Origin: UBA1443 sp964445745 | Lineage (GTDB): Bacteria; Omnitrophota; Omnitrophia; Omnitrophales; Aquincolibacteriaceae | Assembly (NCBI GenBank): GCA_964445745.1 | Contig: CAYULU010000047.1 | Span: 1-10,263, forward strand | Length of the DNA: 10,263 bases | Reading direction: 5' to 3' | Shown here: positions 1 through 6,058 of the stretch, one piece after another | How positions within the stretch are numbered: position 1 is the stretch's first letter | Layout: each line of letters begins with the position of its first letter | Program-made: the position numbers and the translations under genes | The notes under the pieces: generated by a model | The model's database searches: none | The model's input: only the letters and a program-made list of their open reading frames with translations | What the model was told of the DNA's origin: nothing

Positions 1-2
1 CC

Positions 3-5
3 CAT
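3..5 (-). other. Possible start codon of a next element gene running off the left edge
   Basis: On the minus strand an ATG at 5-3 is preceded by an AAAGGT Shine-Dalgarno-like stretch five bases upstream. The gene before it ends at 107. Only the start codon and two bases are in the window, so nothing can be said of the product. The 100 bases between hold two copies of TGTAGCCC (68-75 and 81-88) and no other gene I can support. Confidence 0.25.
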
Positions 6-106
6 TAGACCTTTATCCCCCAACCAATATCCGTCATTCTTGGGTTAATTGCATATTGATTATTGTCTGTAGCCCATTGCTGTAGCCCTAGCTTTTGCTC
101 GTTACT

Positions 107-466
107 TTAGCTGATTGCTTTTGTGTGCATAACATTTAACCCATGAGCCAAAGACTTGTCTGCTAAGTAGAAATTATCGATCAGGATTCGAAACTCTGTT
201 GCTTTGTGATTGCCCAATCTTCCCAACCGATAGTCAATAACCCTTATAGCCTTTAACCTTTGTCTGCTCTTTCGCGCTGTTGATTCTGAACATAAAGCTA
301 TTTGGGCTAATTCCTTCCGGCTGCAAGCAAACCATCGCCCATGTCTTTTGTCTTTAAATAAAAAATCATCCTCTGCCTTAAGCAGGGCTATCATTACACG
401 AAGGTCTGATCCATTCTTCAGAATCTTGTGAATGACATGCGGAATACTGTAGCAACGATCAAACAT
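107..466 (-). CDS. Winged helix-turn-helix phage/plasmid-type protein
   Basis: This is an unnamed small protein of 119 residues from the preferred start. Residues about 48-73 (FACSRKELAQIALCSESTAR and following) read as a helix-turn-helix. A wing-like stretch, residues 74-95, ends in the FRIL strand. Basic residues cluster in the recognition-helix region (RKSRQRLK). Such proteins on small elements are replication-initiation or regulatory DNA-binding proteins; which applies here cannot be told. The frame is open further upstream, to ATGs at 520 (with AAAGGGG ahead of it) and 544. I chose the ATG at 466 because it gives an 8-base overlap with the previous gene, the same overlap seen at the preceding junction, and leaves the more conserved-looking core intact. 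It is the last gene of the operon visible here. Confidence 0.6.
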   Translation of the reverse strand: MFDRCYSIPHVIHKILKNGSDLRVMIALLKAEDDFLFKDKRHGRWFACSRKELAQIALCSESTARKSRQRLKAIRVIDYRLGRLGNHKATEFRILIDNFYLADKSLAHGLNVMHTKAIS

Positions 467-866
467 TGCTCTTTCCAAGATCTTTGAACTCTTTTGGGCA
501 GATATATTCTGTAATGGCATTGGAATGACCCCTTTGCTCGACATTTATACAACATTCTCCGTCTATCAAATCAGAAAGAAACATCGGGTCGCCACATCTT
601 AAAGAGACCCCTTTGATAGCTCTGTAAAGTTGCCACAGCTTACCTTTCTGACCACTTTCGGTCTTGTTGATTAACCCATTGATAAAACGGCCCGCATAGT
701 CACCTTTTACTATCTGAAAACATAACCGGTATGCCTCTTGATATTTGCCTGAATAATCTTCCCGAGAAATAAGCCGGGCATGGTATATACCGCTCTTAAG
801 GGGTCTATACTTTTCCTTGCCAATGATAATTGGGACCTCCTCGGTATCCCGTTCACCATTACGCAT
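459..866 (-). CDS. DUF669/OB-fold-like phage protein (possible ssDNA-binding)
   Basis: This 135-residue protein has a pattern resembling phage DUF669 and related single-strand-binding-like proteins. An early motif (LKSGIYHARLISRED) leads into a strand ending in IVKGDYAGRFI. A helix follows (GKLWQLYRAIKG), then DLIDGECCINVEQR, the usual 'loop-GK-strand' end of an OB-like barrel. This assignment rests on pattern memory and is moderate. The start at 866 is supported by AAAGGG seven bases upstream and by an 8-base overlap with the stop of the preceding gene (859-861). The open frame extends 12 codons further, to 902, but those residues overlap the previous gene. Its own stop overlaps the start of the winged-HTH gene. 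Proteins of this type usually accompany phage recombination or replication modules. Confidence 0.6.
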   Translation of the reverse strand: MRNGERDTEEVPIIIGKEKYRPLKSGIYHARLISREDYSGKYQEAYRLCFQIVKGDYAGRFINGLINKTESGQKGKLWQLYRAIKGVSLRCGDPMFLSDLIDGECCINVEQRGHSNAITEYICPKEFKDLGKSNV

Positions 867-1089
867 TAGGCACCCTTTCTTGTGTGGTTTTAGGCAACTC
901 AAGCCCCTTTTTTATGAGGATAGGGCTATGAAGAGGGTAAATACCTGCGCGAGCCGGATTTGTCCCAAAACGGTACCTGTGTAGAGGACAACTTCTGCTT
1001 GGGCATTCCCGAATTTCCTTGAGCGTGCAGGCGCACTCGCGACAAAAGGCCCGAATAGCGCGAAGGGGCGTGATTCTTCTCCTACTCAT
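859..1089 (-). CDS. Small Cys4 zinc-binding phage/element protein
   Basis: This 76-residue protein has a compact N-terminal motif: Leu9-Arg-Ala-Ile, then Cys16-x2-Cys19, Cys29 and Cys34, followed by PLHRYRFGTNP. The layout (LRAIR..C..C, then ECP...CPLyryR.G.NP) is typical of a widespread family of tiny zinc-finger proteins in prophages and integrative elements, especially of deltaproteobacteria-like hosts. Their function is not known. An additional Cys21 is present. The C-terminal 40 residues look unstructured. The start codon overlaps the stop of the AlpA-like gene as ATGA (1086-1089), so translation is probably coupled. Zinc binding is inferred from the cysteine pattern only. Confidence 0.75.
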   Translation of the reverse strand: MSRRRITPLRAIRAFCRECACTLKEIRECPSRSCPLHRYRFGTNPARAGIYPLHSPILIKKGLELPKTTQERVPNA

Positions 1090-1307
1090 GACGGCATCTG
1101 ACCTTCAACTTTCAGACGAGTCAGTGAGCGGCCGAGACTTTGGTTCCTATTGAACCATCGGGTTATTTCTTGAGGGCTAAAGCGGACGCATCCCCGGAGC
1201 TTGAAGTAGGGGATGTATTTTTTGGAGCACCAGGCTCTGATCGTCCAGGGCGAAACTTTCAGTTGCTTGGCTAATTCTTCGACGGTAAAAAGCTGAAGCG
1301 GTTCCAT
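1086..1307 (-). CDS. AlpA/excisionase-like helix-turn-helix DNA-binding protein
   Basis: This 73-residue protein is nearly all one MerR/AlpA-type winged HTH. Residues 7-55 read FTVEELAKQLKVSPWTIRAW, then a short basic turn and IPYFKLRGCVRFSPQEITRW. That is the HTH_17 pattern (helix-turn-helix, the 'R-G-x-V/x-R-F' hairpin, then a final helix). Members act as excisionases or as activators of integrase and early genes in integrated elements. The start is firm: AGGAGG sits at 1318-1313, five bases before the ATG. It is the first gene of a four-gene operon. Its ribosome site lies three bases after the T-tract of an intrinsic-terminator hairpin, so its expression is probably set by read-through. 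Whether it drives excision or transcription is not visible. Confidence 0.8.
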   Translation of the reverse strand: MEPLQLFTVEELAKQLKVSPWTIRAWCSKKYIPYFKLRGCVRFSPQEITRWFNRNQSLGRSLTRLKVEGQMPS

Positions 1308-1321
1308 GACAACCTCCTAGT

Positions 1322-1377
1322 AAAAAAAAGATCCGGATTGAAATGAACGACGAATCGCCCATTCATCCAGATCTTTT
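1322..1377 (-). terminator. Intrinsic terminator / attenuator with UUCG loop before the AlpA-like gene
   Basis: On the minus strand, AAAAGATCTGGAT (1377-1365) pairs with ATCCGGATCTTTT (1338-1326) over 13 positions with one G-U pair. Inside, GAATG pairs with CATTTC across one bulge, and GCGA/TCGT closes a UUCG tetraloop. The T run 1329-1322 follows directly. This is a complete rho-independent terminator for transcripts coming from the integrase side. It ends three bases before the Shine-Dalgarno sequence of the AlpA-like gene, so it can also serve as an attenuator for that operon. Confidence 0.75.
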
Positions 1378-1603
1378 CAAAGACTGTCCCGCAGGAGCAG
1401 CCTTATACTCGGGTGTCCAGAAGGTTTCCGCAGTTTTTCCAAAAAACAGCGCGGTTCTGGTCGGGTTATCCCAAAAGAGGATGCCGCTTACTACCAACGC
1501 CAAAAACTGCTTCCGCTATGTTGCCAAATCTTTTTTGTTTAGTGAAACAGCGGTTACAATTGAAACTTATTCCTTACTTCACACAGCAAAAAGTTGCATA
1601 CAA

Positions 1604-1609
1604 ATTATA
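1604..1609 (-). promoter_or_regulatory. Candidate -10 box (TATAAT) for the AlpA-like operon
   Basis: TATAAT is perfect on the minus strand, but the region 15-18 bases upstream has no clear -35 (TTAAAA-like only). The palindrome CAACTTTTAAAGTTG at 1623-1637 would lie where the -35 falls, so a protein bound there could block or activate the promoter. Confidence 0.3.
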
Positions 1610-1622
1610 AGTCTTCAAACCC

Positions 1623-1637
1623 CAACTTTTAAAGTTG
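1623..1637. promoter_or_regulatory. Palindromic protein-binding site, copy 1
   Basis: CAACTTTTAAAGTTG is an inverted repeat. A near copy, CAACTTTGATAGTTG (13 of 15 positions by eye), lies at 2843-2857 on the other side of the integrase gene, and both are preceded by CCC or CC. Candidate roles are integrase arm sites, excisionase sites, or operators of an element repressor. Confidence 0.45.
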
Positions 1638-1653
1638 TATTTTTCAACTTTTT

Positions 1654-2787
1654 TCAATCCGCCGCGATCAATCGACTTGTATCCAGAGCCCACTTGGGTT
1701 GCAACATTGTTATAGCGTTTCCCATGTAGTCGGGTGCGAGATGGGCATAATGCTTCTCCGTAATTTTTACATCGTGATGGCCCAAAAGCTTTGATACGGT
1801 GTAGATCGGCAATCCGCTCATAACGGAGTCAGAAGCAAAGGTGGATCGCATATCCTTAACATTGCAGTCTACTTTTGCTTTAGAGAAAACACGATAAAGT
1901 CGATTTCTCAGACCTCCGTAACAACAAGTCCCATCGCAATCGGGAAAAACATAGCTGATGCCGTCCTTGCGCGGCAAACGGCTGAGGATCTCTCTGGCTA
2001 CAGGGTGTATAGGAAGAGCCCTTTTCTTGCGATTTTTCGGGCTCCAATGCTCTTTAGGCTGAACGATGATCTGGTTATGCCTGAAATCAATGTCAGACCA
2101 TTCCAAATAGCAGAGCTCTCCATAACGAATGCCCGTTAACAAAAGAATGACTATCATATTGCGCAAATCCTCAGGGGCGGCGGCCAAGATACGCTTTACC
2201 TCTTCATCGGACAAATGTCTGATCGCTATTTCCGGTTCCCGATAGGTCTGCAAATGCTCCGCAGGGCTTTTTGTGATGTAATTATTCAGCACCGCTCGCT
2301 TAAAGAACCTCTTGATCATTTTCAGTTCCCGGTTGACCGTTGCTTTACTGACAAATTCAATGCGTTTATTACGCCATTGTTCAATTGTGGGCGGCGTAAC
2401 CTGTCTGACATATTCCAGTTTCAAATGCTCGACAAAGCCATTGAAAACCCGGACCTCATTGCGGTAGTTATTCGGGGAGTGCTCCGCTTTACAACTTTCG
2501 AGATATTCCGAAACGGCATCTTTGAGCTTTTTCCTTCTTACCATCTGGACTTCATCCAGCGCTTCTTCGGGGCGCATCCCGGGCTGAGCAATAATCGCTT
2601 TTAAGATTCTTTCACCTTCAGACCCAGGATCCAAAGAATCAAAAATTCCGTGGTCCAACCCATGCTCCAACTGACAGACGATCTGGTTGGCGATTTTCTT
2701 GTTGCTCGTTCTCAAAGAAAACCTGTATTGGCTTCCCCTGTAACTGAACCGTGCGTAATATTTTTTACCGATCTGAGACAACTCCAT
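1654..2787 (-). CDS. int: Tyrosine site-specific recombinase (integrase)
   Basis: This phage-type integrase of 377 residues would cut and rejoin element and chromosomal attachment sites, here probably the tRNA-Pro 3' end. Residue numbers below count from a GTG at 2802; subtract five for the preferred start. An N-terminal arm-binding-like segment (YYARFSYRGSQYRFSL) precedes a SAM-like core-binding domain at about 92-185. The catalytic domain shows Arg226 (TGIRYGEL), a lysine near 259/260 (PKNRKKRALPI), Arg319 in KDMRSTFAS, His342 (LLGHHD) and nucleophile Tyr352 (EKHYAHL). The usual first histidine of the HxLR box is Lys316, a tolerated variation. The ATG at 2787 has GGAAGGGA just upstream and is preferred to the GTG at 2802. 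The gene is transcribed away from the tRNA, into the element, and its transcript would meet the terminator at 1322-1377. Confidence 0.93.
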   Translation of the reverse strand: MELSQIGKKYYARFSYRGSQYRFSLRTSNKKIANQIVCQLEHGLDHGIFDSLDPGSEGERILKAIIAQPGMRPEEALDEVQMVRRKKLKDAVSEYLESCKAEHSPNNYRNEVRVFNGFVEHLKLEYVRQVTPPTIEQWRNKRIEFVSKATVNRELKMIKRFFKRAVLNNYITKSPAEHLQTYREPEIAIRHLSDEEVKRILAAAPEDLRNMIVILLLTGIRYGELCYLEWSDIDFRHNQIIVQPKEHWSPKNRKKRALPIHPVAREILSRLPRKDGISYVFPDCDGTCCYGGLRNRLYRVFSKAKVDCNVKDMRSTFASDSVMSGLPIYTVSKLLGHHDVKITEKHYAHLAPDYMGNAITMLQPKWALDTSRLIAAD

Positions 2788-2842
2788 GCTTTCCCTTCCC
2801 ACCCATTGCTTTTGCCTGCATCAATTCTCTCACTGCCATCCC

Positions 2843-2857
2843 CAACTTTGATAGTTG
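2843..2857. promoter_or_regulatory. Palindromic protein-binding site, copy 2, upstream of integrase
   Basis: CAACTTTGATAGTTG lies 56 bases upstream of the preferred integrase start. It shares its layout with the palindrome at 1623-1637. A second inverted repeat, AGATTTGAAAATCT, follows at 2859-2872. The pair sits where an operator or integrase arm sites would be expected. Confidence 0.45.
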
Positions 2858-2940
2858 AAGATTTGAAAATCTGCATGTTTTTTGCTTTCTTTTGTTTCCT
2901 TTGATATCCGGAGCAGATTTTTCAAAAGAAATAATCGAAC

Positions 2941-2960
2941 TAGGCAAAATTTAGGCAAAA
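2941..2960. repeat. Short direct repeat TAGGCAAAA x2
   Basis: TAGGCAAAA occurs at 2941-2949 and again at 2952-2960, an 11-base period of one helical turn. It lies between the integrase gene and the tRNA 3' end, where arm-type integrase sites are often found. Function is inferred from position only. Confidence 0.35.
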
Positions 2961-2982
2961 CATCTCTGGAAGGTCCGAAAAC

Positions 2983-3019
2983 AAAAAAGGACCTGCGAAC
3001 ATTGTGGTCGCAAGTCCTT
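2983..3019 (-). terminator. Intrinsic terminator downstream of tRNA-Pro
   Basis: On the minus strand, AAGGACTTGCGA (3019-3008) pairs with TCGCAGGTCCTT (2998-2987) through 12 positions including one U-G pair, with a 9-base loop. T residues follow at 2988-2983. The U-G pair is possible only in the minus-strand RNA, which fits termination of the tRNA transcript before it enters the integrase region. Confidence 0.8.
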
Positions 3020-3035
3020 ATTGTAATGCTAGATA

Positions 3036-3109
<74 letters not shown>

Positions 3110-3112
<3 letters not shown>

Positions 3113-3276
3113 ATGATTTCAACAAATCGGTTAAAACGATTTTTGTTAGAAAATCGTTTTGCTTAAAGAGAAATCGTCGGTCAGAGACCGATGATTTCAA
3201 CAAATCGGTTAAAACGATTTTTGTTAGAAAATCGCTTTGTTTAAAGAGAAATCGTCGGTCAGAGACCGATGATTTT
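3110..3276. repeat. Two 78-bp tandem repeats with internal hairpins
   Basis: Units start at 3110 and 3188, and a third copy begins at 3266 but stops after about 10 bases. By eye the two full units differ at two positions. Each contains an inverted repeat of 11 bases (AAAACGATTTT, loop TGTTAG, AAAATCGTTTT; one change in unit 2). At the unit joint there is a second stem, ATCGTCGGTC / GACCGATGAT. The first unit begins within the last three bases (5' CGG) of the tRNA, so the leader of the tRNA transcript consists of these repeats. There is no gene here. With 3277-3404 this is the only gene-free stretch on the chromosomal side of the tRNA up to the kinase gene. Confidence 0.85.
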
Positions 3277-3404
3277 TCAAGTTATTGGCTAAGTTTGCTT
3301 CGCATAAAAAAATCACACTACTCTATCGAATGACAGGGTCGGAAGTATATCAGATTTCATATTTCCTGTCTTCCCTTCTGTGAAGAGATGTGTAAAATGT
3401 TCGC

Positions 3405-4400
3405 ATGACGACCCGGGAAAAATTCCGAAAAAGATTTTCCTTATTCAAAAAACGTTTTATGGCCAACGCCCTTAAGGTTCGACCGCGGGTCGCCTTCCGG
3501 GTCCTCGGCTCGATGGTAATCTTCTTTCCCTGGATGATTGGCTCCCTCCTTGCAAGCCTTTCCAAACTTCACCGCTGGAAAAAAGTGAAAACCTGCCAGG
3601 GATTCATGCGCCGAAATACGCTAGCCTTCGAGGAAATTGATCCCGAATCCCTGACGATCAAAATGATCTCCGGCGGCGTCAGCAACTCGAATGAACTCTG
3701 GACCTGTAAAAAATTCACCGGCGAGACGGTCCGGTATTTTGCAAAAATTTTTGTTGAAGCCGGAAGTTTTTGGGCCAAGCACCTTTCCGTTGCAAGCCCC
3801 TTCCCCGCCATCTACGGAGGAAAAACTCACGAGCGTTTTACGGCTGACATGATAAGCAGAGTCCAACTCGAGTCGCTTGGAATCCCGGTCCCCAAACTCA
3901 TTACGTATGACACCGTTGAAAAGGTCATGATCACGGAATTTCTTGAAGGAGTCACGGTGGACTCGATTCTGGAAACCATCGAAGAACGGGGCGAACTCGG
4001 GCCCAATGACGAGGCCGCCATCCGTCAATCCGCCATCGGCCTGGCCAAAGTCCATCGGGCCGGATTTTCCCTGATCGATACCCAACCTGTCAATTGCATC
4101 TGGGTACCGGTGGAACAAAAAGTTTATTTCACCGACCTCGAGTTTTGCAGTCAACAGGACAAACGCTCCTGGGACGTGGGTTTTTTTCTATGCTATCTCG
4201 CCGCAAGACTTCCGGAAAATCTCCTCAAAACAGTCCGTCATCTCTTTCTTCAAAGTTACCGGCAAGAACGCCAAATCGACCAGACTGAAATTGACGACAC
4301 CAGCCGCCAGCTCATCGAGTACCTTCCCGTTTTCCGGGCCATCCTTGATATCAGAAGATTCACTCCCGAAGAATTATTTGAGGGGCTGATCACAACTTAA
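3405..4400 (+). CDS. Membrane-anchored kinase-fold protein (APH/Bud32/LPS-kinase-like)
   Basis: This 331-residue protein has a hydrophobic segment at about 29-52 (FRVLGSMVIFFPWMIGSLLA) after a very basic N terminus. The basic end would stay in the cytoplasm. A protein-kinase-like domain follows: a glycine-rich turn GGVSNSN (90-96), a strand with Lys114 (YFAKIF), a helix glutamate near 156 (LESLGIPVP), hinge MITEFLEG (175-182), catalytic loop His217..Asp225..Asn230 (HRAGFSLIDTQPVN) and metal-binding Asp244 (YFTDLEF). The layout fits small-molecule, lipid or sugar kinases of the aminoglycoside phosphotransferase/Bud32/Kdo-kinase superfamily. The substrate is unknown, and the neighbours are not related. 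No Shine-Dalgarno sequence precedes the ATG. A TAAAAT at 3393-3398 could give a leaderless message. The next ATGs (3459, 3510) have no better site. Its stop is 9 bases from the convergent rlmH stop. Confidence 0.75.
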   Translation: MTTREKFRKRFSLFKKRFMANALKVRPRVAFRVLGSMVIFFPWMIGSLLASLSKLHRWKKVKTCQGFMRRNTLAFEEIDPESLTIKMISGGVSNSNELWTCKKFTGETVRYFAKIFVEAGSFWAKHLSVASPFPAIYGGKTHERFTADMISRVQLESLGIPVPKLITYDTVEKVMITEFLEGVTVDSILETIEERGELGPNDEAAIRQSAIGLAKVHRAGFSLIDTQPVNCIWVPVEQKVYFTDLEFCSQQDKRSWDVGFFLCYLAARLPENLLKTVRHLFLQSYRQERQIDQTEIDDTSRQLIEYLPVFRAILDIRRFTPEELFEGLITT

Positions 4401-4409
4401 AATCTGGTT

Positions 4410-4853
4410 CTAATGCCCCGAATGGTAGGGATGATTACGCAGGATGGTGATCGCACGGTAAATCTGCTCGGCGGCCACAACCGCGGCAAGCTCGTGCGGA
4501 AGCGTCAGCGGGCCAAAACTCCACTTGAGCGCCGGATTCATTGTCTCAAACTCTTTCACTGAAAATCCGTCCGCACCTCCGACCACAACCTGAAGCTCCT
4601 GAATTCCGGAGTTAAGAACTTTCTCCAATTCTTTGGCGAGATCATTCGACGAGAGCGGCTTGGATTTTTTGTCCCGCTCACAAACCCAGACTAGGGATCG
4701 GGCCTTGGGTGAATACTCCCCCGCCTCACACGGGAAAAACCGGGAAATTCGCATCACATAATCCTGCAGTAAAAGATACGCCGGGGAACTTTTAAATGCC
4801 CTGCTGACCGGACTGCCGGCCTTGACCCATGCCAGTGATAATCGAATTCGCAT
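4410..4853 (-). CDS. rlmH: 23S rRNA (pseudouridine-1915 N3) methyltransferase RlmH
   Basis: This SPOUT-class methyltransferase of 147 residues would use S-adenosylmethionine to methylate pseudouridine 1915 in helix 69 of 23S rRNA on the assembled ribosome. It shows the SAM-binding motif VVVGGADGFS (89-98), the knot helix LTLPHELAAVVAAEQIYRA (116-134) and the terminal HPYH (141-144) that marks the family. Its length is close to the E. coli enzyme's 155. The start at 4853 is fixed by GGAGGT eight bases upstream. The frame remains open for eight more codons to an ATG at 4877, which has no comparable site. The gene diverges from the radical SAM gene, with only 44 bases between the start codons if that gene begins at 4898. 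Confidence 0.93.
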   Translation of the reverse strand: MRIRLSLAWVKAGSPVSRAFKSSPAYLLLQDYVMRISRFFPCEAGEYSPKARSLVWVCERDKKSKPLSSNDLAKELEKVLNSGIQELQVVVGGADGFSVKEFETMNPALKWSFGPLTLPHELAAVVAAEQIYRAITILRNHPYHSGH

Positions 4854-4897
4854 CAGGACACCTCCTTCGAGTTTCATTCTAACCAGGGAAATGTTTT

Positions 4898-6058
4898 ATG
4901 CCAGGCGTTTTTTGCTTCTCGAGAGGCCTTTGCCCCGTTAAAATGCCACCCATGGCAAACAGGATTGAGCATGTTTACATCGATTGGAGTGTAAAAACCC
5001 ATCCCCTCACCCGACGGATTCTCCGGGCCCTCCCGGGAACTCGCACCACTCTTGTGAAAGACCGGGAAACTTTCTTGAGAGAGTCAGAGCAAATTCCGCT
5101 GAGCCGCGGGAAACGCATGCTCTGGTTGAGTCAATTCAAAGGGCCACTGCTTAAGCCCTGCCCCGGCACGGGAGAAGATTACCTCTGCTGCCGCTATTAT
5201 ACGATCAACACGCAAACAAACTGCCCGCTTGACTGTTCCTACTGCATCCTTCAGAACTTTCTCAATTTTCCCCTTCTGACCATTTATGTTAACGTCAGCG
5301 GCGTACTCAAAGAGATGGATGCACTCATCCAGTCCGAACCCGGACGCCTTTTCAGGATGGGGACGGGAGAACTGACGGACAGCCTCGCCCTGGATCCCTT
5401 GACGGGAATGAGCGAAAAGCTGATTCACCACGCCCTGAAGCGAAGGATGATTCTCGAAATAAAAACAAAAACCGATTTAATCGATCATTTGCCCTCGATC
5501 CCCAAACGCAATATCCTGATATCGTGGTCACTCAATCCCGAGGAAATTGTCCGCGGAGAAGAACACAAGGCCGTGTCCCTCAAGTCGCGGCTCAAGGCCG
5601 CAAAAGCGGCGCTTAAGAAAGGATACCGACTTGGCTTTCATTTTGATCCCTTGCTGATTTTTAAAGGCTGGGAATCAAAATATGCACAGTTGATCTCTCG
5701 ACTAACCCAGGAAATTCCGGAAGAGGAAGTGATGTGGATCAGTATGGGGAGTTTCCGTTATCCCCCTCCGTTAAGACGGATTTTGGACAAGCGATTCCCG
5801 AAATCCAAAATTCCAAGCGGCGAATTCATCAAAGGCCTGGACGGAAAAATGCGCTATTTCCGTCCCGATCGCACCCGGCTTTACCGAACTGTTTATGAAG
5901 TGATTCGTAAAAAGTGGGCTGATGTTTTTGTCTACTTTTGCATGGAAAACTCGACCGTTTGGAACGATGTGATGGGATTGAGCCCAAGGGATAATGAGCA
6001 TTTAGACCAGATGTTTCAGGAAAGCATTGAACGAAGATTTGACGGTTTTAAGTATTAA
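4898..6058 (+). CDS. Spore photoproduct lyase-like radical SAM protein
   Basis: This is a 386-residue radical SAM enzyme with the iron-sulfur motif CPLDCSYC (Cys109, Cys113, Cys116) followed by ILQNFLN, as in the SplB family. SplB reverts the spore photoproduct thymine dimer using a 5'-deoxyadenosyl radical. Further family-like stretches are GTGELTDSLALDPLTG (155-170), ISWSLNPEEI (about 209-218) and LGFHFDPLLIFKGWE (about 244-258). By alignment from memory, the hydrogen-donor cysteine of B. subtilis SplB (Cys141) falls on Glu158 here, and the second conserved tyrosine on Ile117. The genuine dimer-repair reaction is therefore doubtful, and the substrate is unknown. Starts at 4943 and 4952 are alternatives. 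Residues 1-18 look unconserved, but only the 4898 ATG has a weak ribosome site (AGGGA). The stop overlaps the convergent pilin gene by 11 bases. Confidence 0.8.
   Translation: MPGVFCFSRGLCPVKMPPMANRIEHVYIDWSVKTHPLTRRILRALPGTRTTLVKDRETFLRESEQIPLSRGKRMLWLSQFKGPLLKPCPGTGEDYLCCRYYTINTQTNCPLDCSYCILQNFLNFPLLTIYVNVSGVLKEMDALIQSEPGRLFRMGTGELTDSLALDPLTGMSEKLIHHALKRRMILEIKTKTDLIDHLPSIPKRNILISWSLNPEEIVRGEEHKAVSLKSRLKAAKAALKKGYRLGFHFDPLLIFKGWESKYAQLISRLTQEIPEEEVMWISMGSFRYPPPLRRILDKRFPKSKIPSGEFIKGLDGKMRYFRPDRTRLYRTVYEVIRKKWADVFVYFCMENSTVWNDVMGLSPRDNEHLDQMFQESIERRFDGFKY

Larger units (their letters stand above)
1378..1653 (-). other. Non-coding leader/control region between integrase and AlpA-like gene
   Basis: I see no credible gene in this stretch; the long plus-strand frame across it looks fortuitous. 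On the minus strand it holds a perfect TATAAT at 1609-1604 as a possible -10, without a good -35. A hairpin at 1454-1428 pairs CCGC..GTTTTT with AAAAAC.GCGG. GCAGTTTTT (1510-1502) can pair with the same AAAAACTGC arm (1438-1430), an alternative fold. It also holds three CAACTTTT-type motifs: 1595-1587 (minus), the palindrome at 1623-1637, and 1645-1652. If the -10 is used, the operon has a leader of about 290 bases. Confidence 0.45.
1..3035. mobile_element. Integrated genetic element at tRNA-Pro, partial (left end outside window)
   Basis: A tyrosine integrase gene lies directly downstream of the 3' end of a tRNA-Pro gene, in the same orientation. It is followed by small overlapping phage- or plasmid-like genes (AlpA-like HTH, Cys4 miniprotein, DUF669-like protein, winged HTH). 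This is the usual arrangement of a prophage, satellite or integrative island that uses a tRNA 3' end as attachment site. I found no second copy of the tRNA 3' end in positions 1-2800, so the far boundary is beyond the left edge. No structural, conjugation or defence genes are visible here, so the class of element is open. The right boundary at the tRNA is inferred, not proven. Confidence 0.7.

Noticed and set aside
184..192. GGATTCGAA as a possible second attachment site (T-loop-like)
   Set aside because: Only nine bases resemble a tRNA T loop in general, not the flanking tRNA-Pro sequence, and they lie inside the winged-HTH coding region.
1343..1729. 128-residue plus-strand open frame between the AlpA-like gene and integrase
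   Set aside because: It runs through the terminator hairpin and into the antisense of the integrase end, has no ribosome site and shows no recognisable motif.
2215..2604. 129-residue plus-strand open frame inside the integrase gene
   Set aside because: It is antisense to a clear integrase with catalytic residues in frame, so it is a shadow.
3621..4154. 177-residue minus-strand open frame
   Set aside because: It is antisense to the kinase-fold gene, whose motifs are all in the plus frame.
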